This document shows positions 9,561 through 18,113 of a stretch of DNA of 51,622 nt, piece by piece. The notes below the pieces were generated by a model, which was not told the DNA's origin, did not search any database, and saw only the letters and a program-made list of their open reading frames with translations. The DNA is taken from assembly GCA_002375765.1 (NCBI GenBank), contig DFMV01000041.1:11871-63492 (forward strand), in the 5' to 3' direction. The position numbers and the translations under genes were made by a program. Each line of letters starts with the position of its first letter. The stretch's first letter is position 1. This stretch comes from Rhizobiales bacterium UBA3584. Lineage in GTDB: Bacteria > Pseudomonadota > Alphaproteobacteria > Rhizobiales > Devosiaceae.

Positions 9561-11590
9561 GCGGCTCTCCCGCTCAGGCTGTAGCTGTCGCTCTGGGGCT
9601 GGCCGGAAGCGACCAGATGGGCGGTATCGAGGATCAATGCCACGGTGCCATCGCCCAGAATGGTCGCGCCCGAGAAGGACTTGATGGACGAGTGCAGCTT
9701 GGAGAGCTGCTTGATGACCGTCTGGTTGTTGCCGATGATCTGATCGACCACCAGACCGACCCGGCCATCGCCCGAGGAAACGATAACCACCTTCTGGAAG
9801 GGTTCTGGAGGCGCCGAGGTGCCGAACACTTCGCGCAGGCGCAGGTAGGGTACGAGCGAGCCACGGATATCGAGGAAGTTGCGCCCCTTGGCGTGTGCCT
9901 CGATGCCTTCGGGCAGTTCCACACATTCCTCGACGGCGGCCAGCGGGATCGTGTAGCGGCCATTGCCGACACGAACCAGCATGCCGTCGATGATGGCAAG
10001 CGTTAAGGGCAGGCGCAGCGTCGCCGTCGTGCCCTGGCCGGGAACGGTGCTGAGGTCGATCGTGCCGCGCAGCCCGTCGATTGTGCGCTTGACCACATCC
10101 ATGCCCACGCCACGCCCCGAGAGCGAGGTCACTTCCTTTGCCGTCGAAAAGCCCGGCGCAAAGATCAGGTGATAGAGCTCCTGCTCGGTCAGCTTGGTGT
10201 CCGGCGTTATCAGCCCGTTTTCCTCGGCCTTGGCGCGAATGCGGGAGGCGTCGAGCCCTGCGCCATCATCGGATACCGAAATGGCGACTTCGGCGCCCGA
10301 ATAGACAGCCGAAAGCCGGACGGTGCCCTTGGCCGGCTTGCCGGACGCGGCGCGGGCCTCGGCGCTCTCAAGCCCATGATCCATGGCGTTGCGGATCAGG
10401 TGAACCAGAGGGTCGGCCAGACGCTCGATCATGGTCTTGTCGAGTTCGGTATCCTCGCCTGAGGTCACGAATTCGATGGGCTTGCCCAATTCGCCGGAAA
10501 GATCGTGCACAAGCCGCCGGAACCGGCCGAACAACGAACCGATGGGCACCATGCGGATGCCCATGGAGGTATCACGCAGACCCGACGAGAGCCGCTCGAG
10601 CTCCTCGGCAATCGTCTTGAGCGCAGTATCGGAACTCAGCGCTGCGATCTGGGTCAGGCGGGCCTGGGCGATGACCAGCTCGCCAACCCGATCCATCAAT
10701 TCGTCCAGCCGTTCGGCGGGGACGCGCAAAGAGGTGGCGGCGGTCCGGTCGGGCTCTGTCTTTTCAGCAGCCCTGGCGCGCTTGGGGGGTGCCGCAACAG
10801 GCGCCGCGGGCGCCTCGGGCAGCGCGGTTGCCGCCGGGACATCCTCGGGTGCGATGTTTTGGGGCTCGGGCGCTGCATCTTCAAGCGGCGACAGGCTCAG
10901 TTCCATGCTGTCGCGCAGGAACATGAAGATGTCATCGATCGCTGCGGCAGGATCGGCGTGCTCGATATCGACCTGCCAGCCGATATGGGGAATTTCAGGG
11001 TCCAGAACGTCGAGATCGGGGATGCGGTCGGTCAGCGCGGTGATCTTGTGGGGACCGAGTTCGGAAAGTTCCTCAAGCAAAAGAACCGGGTTGGTCCCGA
11101 AGGCCAGGCAATCGGCGGGAAGGTAAAAGACGAGCCGCCACCATTTTGCGGTGTCCGGCGCGGACGCGCCGGACACGGGCGGGGTCTCAGCGCTCTGTGG
11201 AACGCTGGGAGCGGGCGTTCCCCCGTCGACGATAATGCGCAGCGCCGCAAGGATGTCATCGCCCCCCGAAACCTCGGTATCGGGTTCTTCGATCAGGCGA
11301 TGGATGTGATCCTTGGCGTTGAGCGCGACTTCGATCAGCGCCTTGTTGGCGGCGCTTTGTCCCTTGCGGACCCGGTCGAAGGCGGTCTCGAATTCATGGA
11401 CGAATTCGGCAACGCGCGTAAATCCGAACATCGCGCCCGACCCCTTGATCGTGTGCAACGCGCGGAATGCGAAGTTGATGAGATCGGAATTTGCGGGATC
11501 CTGTTCGAGATCGAGCAGACCGGCTTCGAGTTGCTCGAGCAGTTCGCGGGCTTCCTGGCGGAACGTATCTGTGGGATCGGAAACGTTCAT
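9557..11590 (-). CDS. cheA: Chemotaxis histidine kinase CheA
   Basis: Sensor kinase of 677 residues that phosphorylates CheY and CheB. Domain order: P1 HPt at residues 1-110 with phospho-acceptor H46 (RALHTIKGSGAMFGF); a P2-like segment around 145-230 (WWRLVFYLPADCLAFG onward); a Pro/Ala-rich linker; P3 dimerisation (LRVPAERLDELMDRVGELVIAQA); P4 ATPase with N-box HLIRNAMDHGLE, G1 VSDDGAGLD and G2 SLSGRGVGMDVV; and the CheW-like P5 domain ending near IDTAHLVASG-type sequence. Start overlaps the cheY stop as ATGA. Everything needed for kinase activity is present. Confidence 0.97.
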   Translation of the reverse strand: MNVSDPTDTFRQEARELLEQLEAGLLDLEQDPANSDLINFAFRALHTIKGSGAMFGFTRVAEFVHEFETAFDRVRKGQSAANKALIEVALNAKDHIHRLIEEPDTEVSGGDDILAALRIIVDGGTPAPSVPQSAETPPVSGASAPDTAKWWRLVFYLPADCLAFGTNPVLLLEELSELGPHKITALTDRIPDLDVLDPEIPHIGWQVDIEHADPAAAIDDIFMFLRDSMELSLSPLEDAAPEPQNIAPEDVPAATALPEAPAAPVAAPPKRARAAEKTEPDRTAATSLRVPAERLDELMDRVGELVIAQARLTQIAALSSDTALKTIAEELERLSSGLRDTSMGIRMVPIGSLFGRFRRLVHDLSGELGKPIEFVTSGEDTELDKTMIERLADPLVHLIRNAMDHGLESAEARAASGKPAKGTVRLSAVYSGAEVAISVSDDGAGLDASRIRAKAEENGLITPDTKLTEQELYHLIFAPGFSTAKEVTSLSGRGVGMDVVKRTIDGLRGTIDLSTVPGQGTTATLRLPLTLAIIDGMLVRVGNGRYTIPLAAVEECVELPEGIEAHAKGRNFLDIRGSLVPYLRLREVFGTSAPPEPFQKVVIVSSGDGRVGLVVDQIIGNNQTVIKQLSKLHSSIKSFSGATILGDGTVALILDTAHLVASGQPQSDSYSLSGRAA

Positions 11591-11955
11591 GCGCCAACCA
11601 CCTTCTTGATGATGGCCAGAAGCTGGTCGGGCTTGAAGGGCTTGACGATCCAGCCCGTAGCGCCCGCCTCTTTGGCCTGGCGTTTGAGCTCATCGTCGGA
11701 TTCGGTGGTCAAAAGGATAACCGGTATCCCCTTGCTTGCCGGGTGGGCGCGATATTTGCGCACGAACTCGATACCGTTGAGAACCGGCATGTTGAGATCG
11801 GTCAGGACCGCGTGAACGGGCTGGGCTATTGCCTTGTCGTAACCTTCGGCGCCATCGGCGGCCTCGATGACCTCGAAGCCGGCAGCGGTCAGCGTCATCG
11901 ATACCATCTGGCGGATGGACGCTGAATCGTCGATGGTCAGAATTGTCTTGCTCAT
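11587..11955 (-). CDS. cheY: Single-domain response regulator CheY
   Basis: Receiver-only protein of 122 residues that carries the CheA phosphoryl signal to its target, usually the flagellar motor. The acidic pair D9-D10 (ILTIDDSASIRQ), phospho-acceptor D53 (AVLTDLNMPVLNG), the switch threonine (VILLTTES) and the conserved lysine (WIVKPFKPDQL) are all visible. It lies two bases after the STAS gene stop and overlaps cheA. No flagellar genes are in the window, so the output could also be something other than swimming. Confidence 0.96.
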   Translation of the reverse strand: MSKTILTIDDSASIRQMVSMTLTAAGFEVIEAADGAEGYDKAIAQPVHAVLTDLNMPVLNGIEFVRKYRAHPASKGIPVILLTTESDDELKRQAKEAGATGWIVKPFKPDQLLAIIKKVVGA

Positions 11956-11957
11956 GG

Positions 11958-12287
11958 TCAGTGTCCCGCCTGGTGTTCATTGGTGCCGCTCCAGAACCCC
12001 GCATGGTCCTGGCCGGGGCTCAAAAAGCCGGCGGCGGTCAGCACCGCGATCAGCGGCGCGCCGATGGGCGCCAGCATTTCGAGCGATTTGCCCTGCTGCG
12101 CGGCCTTGGCGCGGGCAGCCAGAAGCGTCTGGATTGTGGTGATGTCGGCGCCCGAGAGGGTCTGGGTATCGATACCGATGCTATCGTGTTCGGAAAGGGC
12201 CTGGGCGAGGCTGGCTGCGACGTCCTGTGCGGATTTTATGCCGGCGTCGGCGCCCAGAACGAGTGTGTAACAGTCGTCATGGGGCAT
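11958..12287 (-). CDS. Small STAS-domain protein of the che operon
   Basis: First full gene of the che operon, 109 residues from the ATG at 12287. The sequence YTLVLGADAGIKSAQDVAASL and IDTQTLSGADITTIQTLLAARAKAAQQGKSLEMLAP follows the STAS/anti-anti-sigma-like pattern: a short strand, a central D-x-x-x-L-x-x-x-D strand, then a helix. Similar small STAS proteins precede cheY-cheA in several alphaproteobacterial clusters; their role is not settled. The usual phospho-serine is replaced by SGADITT, where the Ser/Asp/Thr group could be the equivalent. The frame is open upstream to an ATG at 12407, but that 40-residue extension looks non-coding. No Shine-Dalgarno precedes 12287; a short upstream ORF does have one. 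Confidence 0.7.
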   Translation of the reverse strand: MPHDDCYTLVLGADAGIKSAQDVAASLAQALSEHDSIGIDTQTLSGADITTIQTLLAARAKAAQQGKSLEMLAPIGAPLIAVLTAAGFLSPGQDHAGFWSGTNEHQAGH

Positions 12288-12324
12288 AGGCGCGGCCCAA
12301 TGGACGTAAGGGTCTGGATGACAT
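12277..12324 (-). CDS. Possible 15-codon leader ORF upstream of the STAS gene
   Basis: A strong Shine-Dalgarno (GGCAGGAGAGACAG) lies right before an ATG at 12324 that opens a 15-codon frame, MSSRPLRPLGRAYAP, ending in TGA at 12277-12279. It overlaps the STAS start by 11 bases in another frame. The STAS start has no ribosome site of its own, so coupling from this leader is plausible. The alternative is a single-base indel that split the true N-terminus of the STAS protein. Confidence 0.35.
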   Translation of the reverse strand: MSSRPLRPLGRAYAP

Positions 12325-12862
12325 TCTGTCTCTCCTGCCGTTGCGATGGCCGGGAGCAGAAGGCGCAAACCATTCTTGCCGATAGCGACACCACTCAAAC
12401 GCGGCATCGATACCCACAGTGTATTCCCCCGGAATATGGAAATACACTCACATCCAATGATTAAACATCGGTTACAATTTTATAGTTTCCATAAATGCTT
12501 TATTTGCAAATACAACTATCAAATTTGCAGTAAATTTGGTTATTACTTTATTTCTGCAGAATCTTTCACGAATCCATCGTTCCCGATTCCGAGTCCTTCA
12601 GTCTTTGATTCTGAATCGACTCGCGGAGAATGAACCACAAATACTTTGTCCTGCTCTTGATTCCGGGGTCGCGCCAGGCTGCAGCAACCGCCCGAGTGCT
12701 TGGCGGACCCTGAAAAACTGCACCGCCGGCAAATCGAATAGGGCAGGTTAGCTGACAGATTTGACGGCGAGGGCGGGCCGCCATGATCGCGCGCAGACCC
12801 GATGGGTCCGGCTCAACGGCACCGGCCGATCACAACCACGTTATGAGAAGCGTTTTGGGCGG
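12325..12862. other. Gene-free 538-base region upstream of the che operon
   Basis: About 200 bases of it (12430-12630) are strikingly AT-rich against a high-GC background. It contains a perfect 8-bp inverted repeat AGTGTATT/AATACACT (12418-12425 and 12441-12448) and a 12-bp palindrome TATTTGCAAATA (12501-12512). These are likely regulatory for the che operon promoter on the minus strand. I see no convincing gene; the 60-70 codon frames here have no family resemblance or ribosome sites. The right part (12640-12862) is GC-rich and shows nothing I can name. Confidence 0.45.
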
Positions 12863-13912
12863 TTAAAGGCCCGCCACCTGGGGCAGGGTGTCACCGCCGA
12901 TCAGGGCGTTGATCTCGAGCCATTTGGCGCGGAAGGCCGCAACGCAGGCGGGATCGAAATGGCTGCCGCTGCAGCGTATGATTTCGGCGTAAGCCGCCTC
13001 GACCGTCCAGGCCGCCTTGTAGGGGCGCTCGGAACACAGGGCATCGAACACGTCGGCAATGGCCACGATGCGGGCTTCGACGGGTATGTCGGTGCCTGAA
13101 AGGCGGTCGGGGTAGCCGGTGCCATCCCAGCGCTCGTGGTGGCTTTGGGCAATCAGTTCTGCGGTCTTTATGAGTTCGGACGTGCCGCGCTCGAGAATGC
13201 GCGCGCCGATGGTCACGTGTTCCTGCATCCTGGCGAATTCTTCGGCGGTCAGTTTGCCGGGCTTGCTCAGAATGGCATCGGCGATGCCGATCTTGCCGAT
13301 ATCGTGCAGGGGTGCTGCCAGATAGATCATCCGGCACCGGTCCTGGGGCAGGCCGATACCCTCGGCGATCAATTGGCTGATCTGGGCGACGCGCGAGACG
13401 TGCTCGCCGGTATCGCCATCGCGATATTCGATGGCGCGCGCCAGCCGGTAGATGATCTCTTCCTCGCGGGCCAGAAGATGGGCGGTGGCGCGCTCGACTT
13501 CGCGAGCCAGCCATTGGGCGCGATCGGCCAGTTGCACCTGTGCCTTGCGCAGGGCCAGAAGGTTGGCGACACGGGCCTGCAACTCGGTGGGATCGAAGGG
13601 CTTTTGCAGAAAATCGGAGGCGCCGGCCCTGATCGCCTCGATGCGGACCGTCCTGTCGGCGTCCGAGGTCACCATGACTATGGGGACAAGGCTGTAGGCC
13701 GGGCGCGCGCGCAGCACCGCGGTGAACTCGATGCCATCCATTTCGGGCATTATGTGATCGACGATCACCAGATCATACTGATGCTCGCGGCAAAGCTGGA
13801 TCGCCTCGCGCGGATTGAGACAGAGCTCGATTTCGCCAGAAACCACTTCGCCGATTATCGATCCGATAAGCGCGAGACTGGACCGACTGTCGTCAACAAT
13901 TAGCAAGCGCAT
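12863..13912 (-). CDS. Response regulator with HD-GYP domain (cyclic-di-GMP phosphodiesterase)
   Basis: Two-domain protein of 349 residues, RpfG-like. The receiver domain at residues 1-120 has acidic pair D7-D8, phospho-acceptor D52 (VIVDHIMPEMDG) and the lysine in DFLQKPFDP. A helical linker leads to the HD-GYP domain with YRDGDTGEHVSRV, the HD pair in LAAPLHDIGKIGIADAIL, HVTIGARIL, and the signature HHERWDGTGYPD. All metal-binding residues appear intact, so hydrolysis of c-di-GMP is likely. No partner kinase is adjacent; the che operon starts on the other side of the 538-base spacer in the same orientation, so a link between c-di-GMP and motility is possible but not shown. Confidence 0.93.
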   Translation of the reverse strand: MRLLIVDDSRSSLALIGSIIGEVVSGEIELCLNPREAIQLCREHQYDLVIVDHIMPEMDGIEFTAVLRARPAYSLVPIVMVTSDADRTVRIEAIRAGASDFLQKPFDPTELQARVANLLALRKAQVQLADRAQWLAREVERATAHLLAREEEIIYRLARAIEYRDGDTGEHVSRVAQISQLIAEGIGLPQDRCRMIYLAAPLHDIGKIGIADAILSKPGKLTAEEFARMQEHVTIGARILERGTSELIKTAELIAQSHHERWDGTGYPDRLSGTDIPVEARIVAIADVFDALCSERPYKAAWTVEAAYAEIIRCSGSHFDPACVAAFRAKWLEINALIGGDTLPQVAGL

Positions 13913-14004
13913 GCACCGCCCCCACGGCTTCTGACGTACAGACTATGAGGGGCAACCCTTAGAACAAGCTTAACCGGCTCGAGGCGGTCAAAAAATACGA
14001 AGGG

Positions 14005-15207
14005 TCAGGCCGGCCGGCCAGGCCGGACGAGCGCCATCGAGAATGCGGCCAGGATCAGCGTTGCGGCAAAGAACGCCGTGGCGGCCCGATAGTCACCGAG
14101 CCGGTCGTAAGCCAGACCGGCCAGTATGGGCGCCCCCATGGTGCCGGGGACCTGAAAGAACATCAGCGAGCCCTGGACTGTGGCGAACCGGGACTCGCCA
14201 AAAAGGTGCGCGCAGAGAAGAAGAACGACAATCGTGGGCGCTCCGGCACCAATCCCCAGCGCAACGACGATCACCAGCATGGTCACAAAGGACGGAAAGA
14301 GCGCGAAACTGGCAATTGCAGCCGCCTCGAACAGCAGCAATCCGGCCAGAAAGAGTGGCAGGATGGCGATCGGGGCGCGATCGGCGATCTGCCCGGCCAG
14401 CAGCCGCACCGGGATCGAAAGCAGGATCATGGCGCCAAAGATCGTCCCGGCCAGAGGCGCTGCAAGACCGTTGTCGGTCATCAGCGCAACCAGATGGACC
14501 GACAGACCCGTCACCACGGCGGCCTGCGCCATGAACGAAAAGGCAATCAGCCAAAAGACGGGCCGACCGAGCACATCCAGAACGCCGCCTGCATCGGGCG
14601 CCCGATGGGGCCGCGGGGTGGGGTGCGGGTCGGTCCGGTCCGCACTGAACATGAGCAGCGGAACGGGCAGCAGCGCCAGAACAATCGCCGCCCAGACAAA
14701 GCAGGTCTGGCGCCAGCCAATGGTTTCCACAAGAATGGTGACCAGCGGCACCAGAAGCGTGGAGACGACCGCCGCGACCGAAAACCGGATGGCGAGCGCC
14801 ATGCCGCGCCGTTCCCGAACCGCGCCAACCACGATCTTATCGAGCGCCACCGTGAAGCCGGCGGCAACGCCGACCGAAACCAACAAGGACCAGGCGAGGT
14901 TGAGGCCAATTTCGGTCCGGACCATCCCGAGCGTAACCAGTCCGACAGCGGTCAGGATCATGCCCATCGCCACGACGGGCCGGGCTCCCGAGAGGTCCGT
15001 CAGGCGACCGACCACCGGCGAGATCACCCCCGAAGCCAGCCGGCCCAGCCCGATGGCGGTCGATACCGCGCCCCGTCCGGTATCGAGATCGACGGCTATA
15101 GGCTTGAGCAGGGCCGAAACCGCAAAGGCGGCAAAGCCGTGCCCGAATCCTGTCAGTATGCCGGTCGTTGTGACCAGGCCCCAACCGCGCCTCGGCGACA
15201 GGTTCAC
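14005..15207 (-). CDS. MFS transporter, monocarboxylate/oxalate-formate type
   Basis: Major facilitator permease of about 400 residues with roughly 12 hydrophobic helices. The N-half signature loop reads GRLTDLSGARPVVAMG and the C-half repeat reads GQIADRAPIAILPLF, as in OFA/MCT-like carboxylate carriers. I choose GTG at 15207 (N-terminus NLSPRRGWGLV) because it overlaps the dctM stop as GTGA; the frame also opens at a GTG five codons earlier. It is the last gene of the CoA-transferase/TRAP operon, so it may move a carboxylate related to the TRAP substrate, in or out. Confidence 0.85.
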   Translation of the reverse strand: MNLSPRRGWGLVTTTGILTGFGHGFAAFAVSALLKPIAVDLDTGRGAVSTAIGLGRLASGVISPVVGRLTDLSGARPVVAMGMILTAVGLVTLGMVRTEIGLNLAWSLLVSVGVAAGFTVALDKIVVGAVRERRGMALAIRFSVAAVVSTLLVPLVTILVETIGWRQTCFVWAAIVLALLPVPLLMFSADRTDPHPTPRPHRAPDAGGVLDVLGRPVFWLIAFSFMAQAAVVTGLSVHLVALMTDNGLAAPLAGTIFGAMILLSIPVRLLAGQIADRAPIAILPLFLAGLLLFEAAAIASFALFPSFVTMLVIVVALGIGAGAPTIVVLLLCAHLFGESRFATVQGSLMFFQVPGTMGAPILAGLAYDRLGDYRAATAFFAATLILAAFSMALVRPGRPA

Positions 15208-16499
15208 AGACCCGGCAACCACAACACGATGATCGGGAAGGCGATCAGCAAGGCAACATGGAACACGTCGGCGACAACGAAGGGCAAGGCGCCCTTGAAG
15301 ATCTTGTCGAGCGATATGTCCTTTACCACGCCCGAAAGGACATAGACATTCATCCCCACCGGCGGCGTTATCAGCGCGATCTCGGTCATGCGCACCACCA
15401 GCACGCCAAAGAGCACGGCGTCAAAGCCCAGATTCATCATGAGCGGAAAGAACAGCGGAATGGTCAGCGTCATCATTGCCGACGCATCGAGCACCATGCC
15501 GAGAACGAAATAAACGGCCAGCACCATCAGCAGCACCGCCATGGGCGGCAAGCCGCTTTCGGTGACGAAGTTGACGATATGCAGGGGAATCGTGCTCGCC
15601 GTCACAAAGGAGTTGAAGACCAGCGCGCCGAACAGGATGCCAAAGATCATCCCGGTGGTCTTGAGGGTCGAATAGATGGCGTGTCGGGCCGCGGCCCATG
15701 TCAGCCGCCGCCGGGCCGCCGAAATGATGATGGCGCCGAAAGCGCCGATGGCGCCCGCCTCGGTGGGCGTGAACCAGCCAAGCACGATGCCGCCCATGAC
15801 CAGGGCGAAAAGCACGATGACCTCGCCGGTATGGGTAAAGCTCCAGAGCTTTTCTCGCCAGCTGTATCGGGGACCGCGCGGGCCGGCATTGGGGTCGATC
15901 CGGCACCAGATGGCAATGGTGATGATGTAGAACAGGGCAAGCAGGATGCCGGGCACGATGCCCGCCGCAAACATCTTGCCGATCGAGGTCTCGGTCAGGA
16001 TGCCATAGATGATGAACATTCCGGAGGGCGGAATGAGCGAGCCGATGGTGCCACCGGCCACCACGCTGCCCGACGCCAGCGAGGCGTTGTAATTGTGCTT
16101 GCGCATCTCGGGCATGGCCACCAGCCCCATTGTGGCCGTGGTGGCAAGGCTTGAGGCGCTGACCGCCGCAAAGCCCGAGGATGCGCCGATTGTCGCCATG
16201 GCCAGCCCGCCTCTGCGGCGCCCCAGCCAACGGGCCGCGAAATCGTAGAGGTCGCGGCCGATGCCCGAGGCAAACAGCAGGTGTGCCATGAACAAAAACA
16301 GCGGGATGGTACCGATGGCGTGATTGGTGGCCAGATCATAGGCGGTAACGCCGATGCGCACCACGGTGGCATCAAGGCTGACGAGCAGAGCAAAGCCTGC
16401 GGCACCCACAAGGCCCATGGCAAAGCCGATGGGCATGCCAAGCGCTATGAAGCCGAACAGGAGCCCCAGGCCGGCAAAGCCGATCATGACGGAGGTCAT
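15204..16499 (-). CDS. TRAP transporter large permease subunit (DctM family)
   Basis: Cation-coupled transmembrane subunit of a TRAP uptake system, 431 residues with about 12-13 membrane segments. ATG at 16499 overlaps the dctQ stop as ATGA; the longer open frame upstream is not family-like. DctM features are visible: FIALGMPIGFAMGLVG near the start, SGFAAVSASSLATTATMG, GGTIGSLIPPSGMFIIYG, FTPTEAGAIGAFGA, and the C-terminal ITPPVGMNVYVLSG. It forms a membrane complex with the small subunit just upstream and takes substrate from the binding protein at 17075-18088. Confidence 0.95.
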   Translation of the reverse strand: MTSVMIGFAGLGLLFGFIALGMPIGFAMGLVGAAGFALLVSLDATVVRIGVTAYDLATNHAIGTIPLFLFMAHLLFASGIGRDLYDFAARWLGRRRGGLAMATIGASSGFAAVSASSLATTATMGLVAMPEMRKHNYNASLASGSVVAGGTIGSLIPPSGMFIIYGILTETSIGKMFAAGIVPGILLALFYIITIAIWCRIDPNAGPRGPRYSWREKLWSFTHTGEVIVLFALVMGGIVLGWFTPTEAGAIGAFGAIIISAARRRLTWAAARHAIYSTLKTTGMIFGILFGALVFNSFVTASTIPLHIVNFVTESGLPPMAVLLMVLAVYFVLGMVLDASAMMTLTIPLFFPLMMNLGFDAVLFGVLVVRMTEIALITPPVGMNVYVLSGVVKDISLDKIFKGALPFVVADVFHVALLIAFPIIVLWLPGL

Positions 16500-17014
16500 T
16501 TGGAATAATCCTGTGCCTGATGATCGTCTTCGATCGGGTGACCGCCAAGCAATCTGATGGCCTGAAAGACCAGCACGACGCACAAGAGAATAATGGCTGC
16601 GGCCATGGCCCAGCGGAACGGAGCGACGGGCACGTTGATGATGGGAGACATTTCGCCCTGCGCGCCACGGCGCAGCGCTTCTTTGATCGTTGCCCAGGCA
16701 ATGCCGACCCAGAACAAGGACCCCAGGAACGTCATGATCCCGTGAAGGCCGCGCCGGATGCGGTCCGAGCGGATGCGATCGACAAAGAGCGTTACGCGTG
16801 TGTGCTCGCCCTGCATGGCGGCATAGGCCAGCGAAAAGCTCACCGCGGGTATGAGCAGAAGTTCGGCCAGCGAATATGTGCCCGGAAAGGCAATTCCAAC
16901 CGCCCTGAAGACAACGGTAACCACCGTGAGCAACATGAGACTGATGATGGCGGCAACGCCGATGAATGCAGCCAGAGCGCAGACACGACGCAGGAAAACT
17001 TCAAAAGCGGGCAT
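16496..17014 (-). CDS. TRAP transporter small permease subunit (DctQ family)
   Basis: Small membrane subunit of the TRAP system, 172 residues with four hydrophobic helices (about 15-37, 48-66, 88-108, 128-150). Typical DctQ features are AFPGTYSLAELLLIPAVSFSLAYA, split across helices 1-2, and the loop GEHTRVTLFVDRI. A good ribosome site (GGAGG) precedes the ATG at 17014. It lies 60 bases after the binding-protein gene, a gap that contains a strong hairpin, and overlaps dctM. Confidence 0.92.
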   Translation of the reverse strand: MPAFEVFLRRVCALAAFIGVAAIISLMLLTVVTVVFRAVGIAFPGTYSLAELLLIPAVSFSLAYAAMQGEHTRVTLFVDRIRSDRIRRGLHGIMTFLGSLFWVGIAWATIKEALRRGAQGEMSPIINVPVAPFRWAMAAAIILLCVVLVFQAIRLLGGHPIEDDHQAQDYSK

Positions 17015-17036
17015 GGAACCTCCGATGGCCTGAATA

Positions 17037-17066
17037 GCGCCGCGCAGCCCAAAGGCAGCGCGGCGC
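17037..17066 (-). promoter_or_regulatory. Perfect hairpin between TRAP binding-protein and permease genes
   Basis: GCGCCGCGC (17037-17045) and GCGCGGCGC (17058-17066) form a 9-bp all-GC stem with a 12-base loop, starting 8 bases after the binding-protein stop. There is no T-run. Such hairpins protect the upstream mRNA or partly stop transcription, so that the binding protein is made in excess. Confidence 0.6.
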
Positions 17067-17074
17067 CGGAAGCA

Positions 17075-18088
17075 TCAGTCCTGATGCGCGGAGCGGATCT
17101 GCTGGAGAATTTCGGTCCCCGGCAGGCCCTTGGCATCGAGTTGCTGTGCCGCCTCCTGGGCGGTAGCCTCAAAGGCTGCCGAATACTCGGCAATCACGGC
17201 TTCGTCCACGGCGTTGAACTGTACGCCCATTTCCTCGCCATAGGCGCGGCCAGCGTCCTCGGCCTCCTGGGACAGCTCGTAATTGGTCTGGGTCCACCAC
17301 TCGATATTGTCCTCGAAGACCTGCTGGATATCTTCGGGCAGGCTGTCCCAAGTCGCCCCGTTCATGGCGCGCGAGGGATAAGCGCCGCGGCTGTGGGGAA
17401 GTTCGGAATAATAGTTGATGACTTCGCCAAAGCTGAGCGACTTGAGGGCCTCATAGGGCGCGATGACGCCGTCGAGAACGCCACGCTGGAGGGACGGATA
17501 GGTGTCGGTCATGGGCATGGTGACGCCTTCGGCCCCGAAATTGGCCAGGGCCCCCACATAATCGACCGCCGAGCGGATGCGAAGGCCCTGCAGATCGGCC
17601 AATTCCTCGAACGGGGCATTGCGGAGCATCAGGTGCATGGGCGTGCCGACGTTGAACGCGAGCACCTTGACGCCGTCGAGCTCCTCGGCGAACTGGGGAT
17701 ACTGGTTCCACAGGTCGAGATAGACGCTGAGCACGTCCTGGGCATCCTCATAGCCGTAAAAGAACTGCGGCGTCACCCGGCTCAGATTATAGCCCGAACT
17801 TGCATAGATCGGGGCGATAAAGGCGATGTCGGCGACGCCGGCCGCCAGCTCGTCGACGCCTTCGCGGCTGGTAATGAGCGAACCGCCCCAGAAGGGCGTG
17901 ATCGAAACCCGACCGTCGGTCTGCTCCTCGATCCGCTCGATCCAGAGCTCGTCGGCGGCACCATAGGGATGGGTGGGCGAATAGCTGGTCGAATAGGTCA
18001 GCTGAAATTCCTGCGCCAGCACGCCACCGGAAAGCAGCGTCAGGCTGGTCGCAGCGATTGCTGCGGTCGTTGCGAGTTTAAGGTTCAT
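17075..18088 (-). CDS. TRAP transporter solute-binding protein (DctP family)
   Basis: Periplasmic binding protein of 337 residues. ATG at 18088, 10 bases after GGGAGGAAA, gives a clear signal peptide (about residues 1-25, cleavage after GGVLA). DctP-family features are FQLTYSTSYSPTHPYG near the N-terminus, PFWGGSLITSREGVDELAAG, the central LQGLRIRSAVDYVGALANFG (the conserved arginine that usually salt-bridges a carboxylate lies in GLRIRS), and DGVIAPYEALKSLSF. The conserved arginine suggests a carboxylic acid ligand, which would suit the CoA-transferases encoded directly upstream. Ligand identity is unknown. Confidence 0.93.
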   Translation of the reverse strand: MNLKLATTAAIAATSLTLLSGGVLAQEFQLTYSTSYSPTHPYGAADELWIERIEEQTDGRVSITPFWGGSLITSREGVDELAAGVADIAFIAPIYASSGYNLSRVTPQFFYGYEDAQDVLSVYLDLWNQYPQFAEELDGVKVLAFNVGTPMHLMLRNAPFEELADLQGLRIRSAVDYVGALANFGAEGVTMPMTDTYPSLQRGVLDGVIAPYEALKSLSFGEVINYYSELPHSRGAYPSRAMNGATWDSLPEDIQQVFEDNIEWWTQTNYELSQEAEDAGRAYGEEMGVQFNAVDEAVIAEYSAAFEATAQEAAQQLDAKGLPGTEILQQIRSAHQD

Positions 18089-18113
18089 GGTTTCCTCCCG
18101 TGTTGAACCCATT

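Noticed and set aside
12566..12784. Small frames in the gap before the che operon
   Set aside because: 60-95 codons, no ribosome sites, abrupt AT/GC composition changes inside the frames.
17072..17087. GCATCAG-TC-CTGATGC dyad over the dctP stop codon as a separate operator
   Set aside because: Seven-base arms with a two-base loop inside coding sequence; more likely chance next to the stronger hairpin at 17037-17066.
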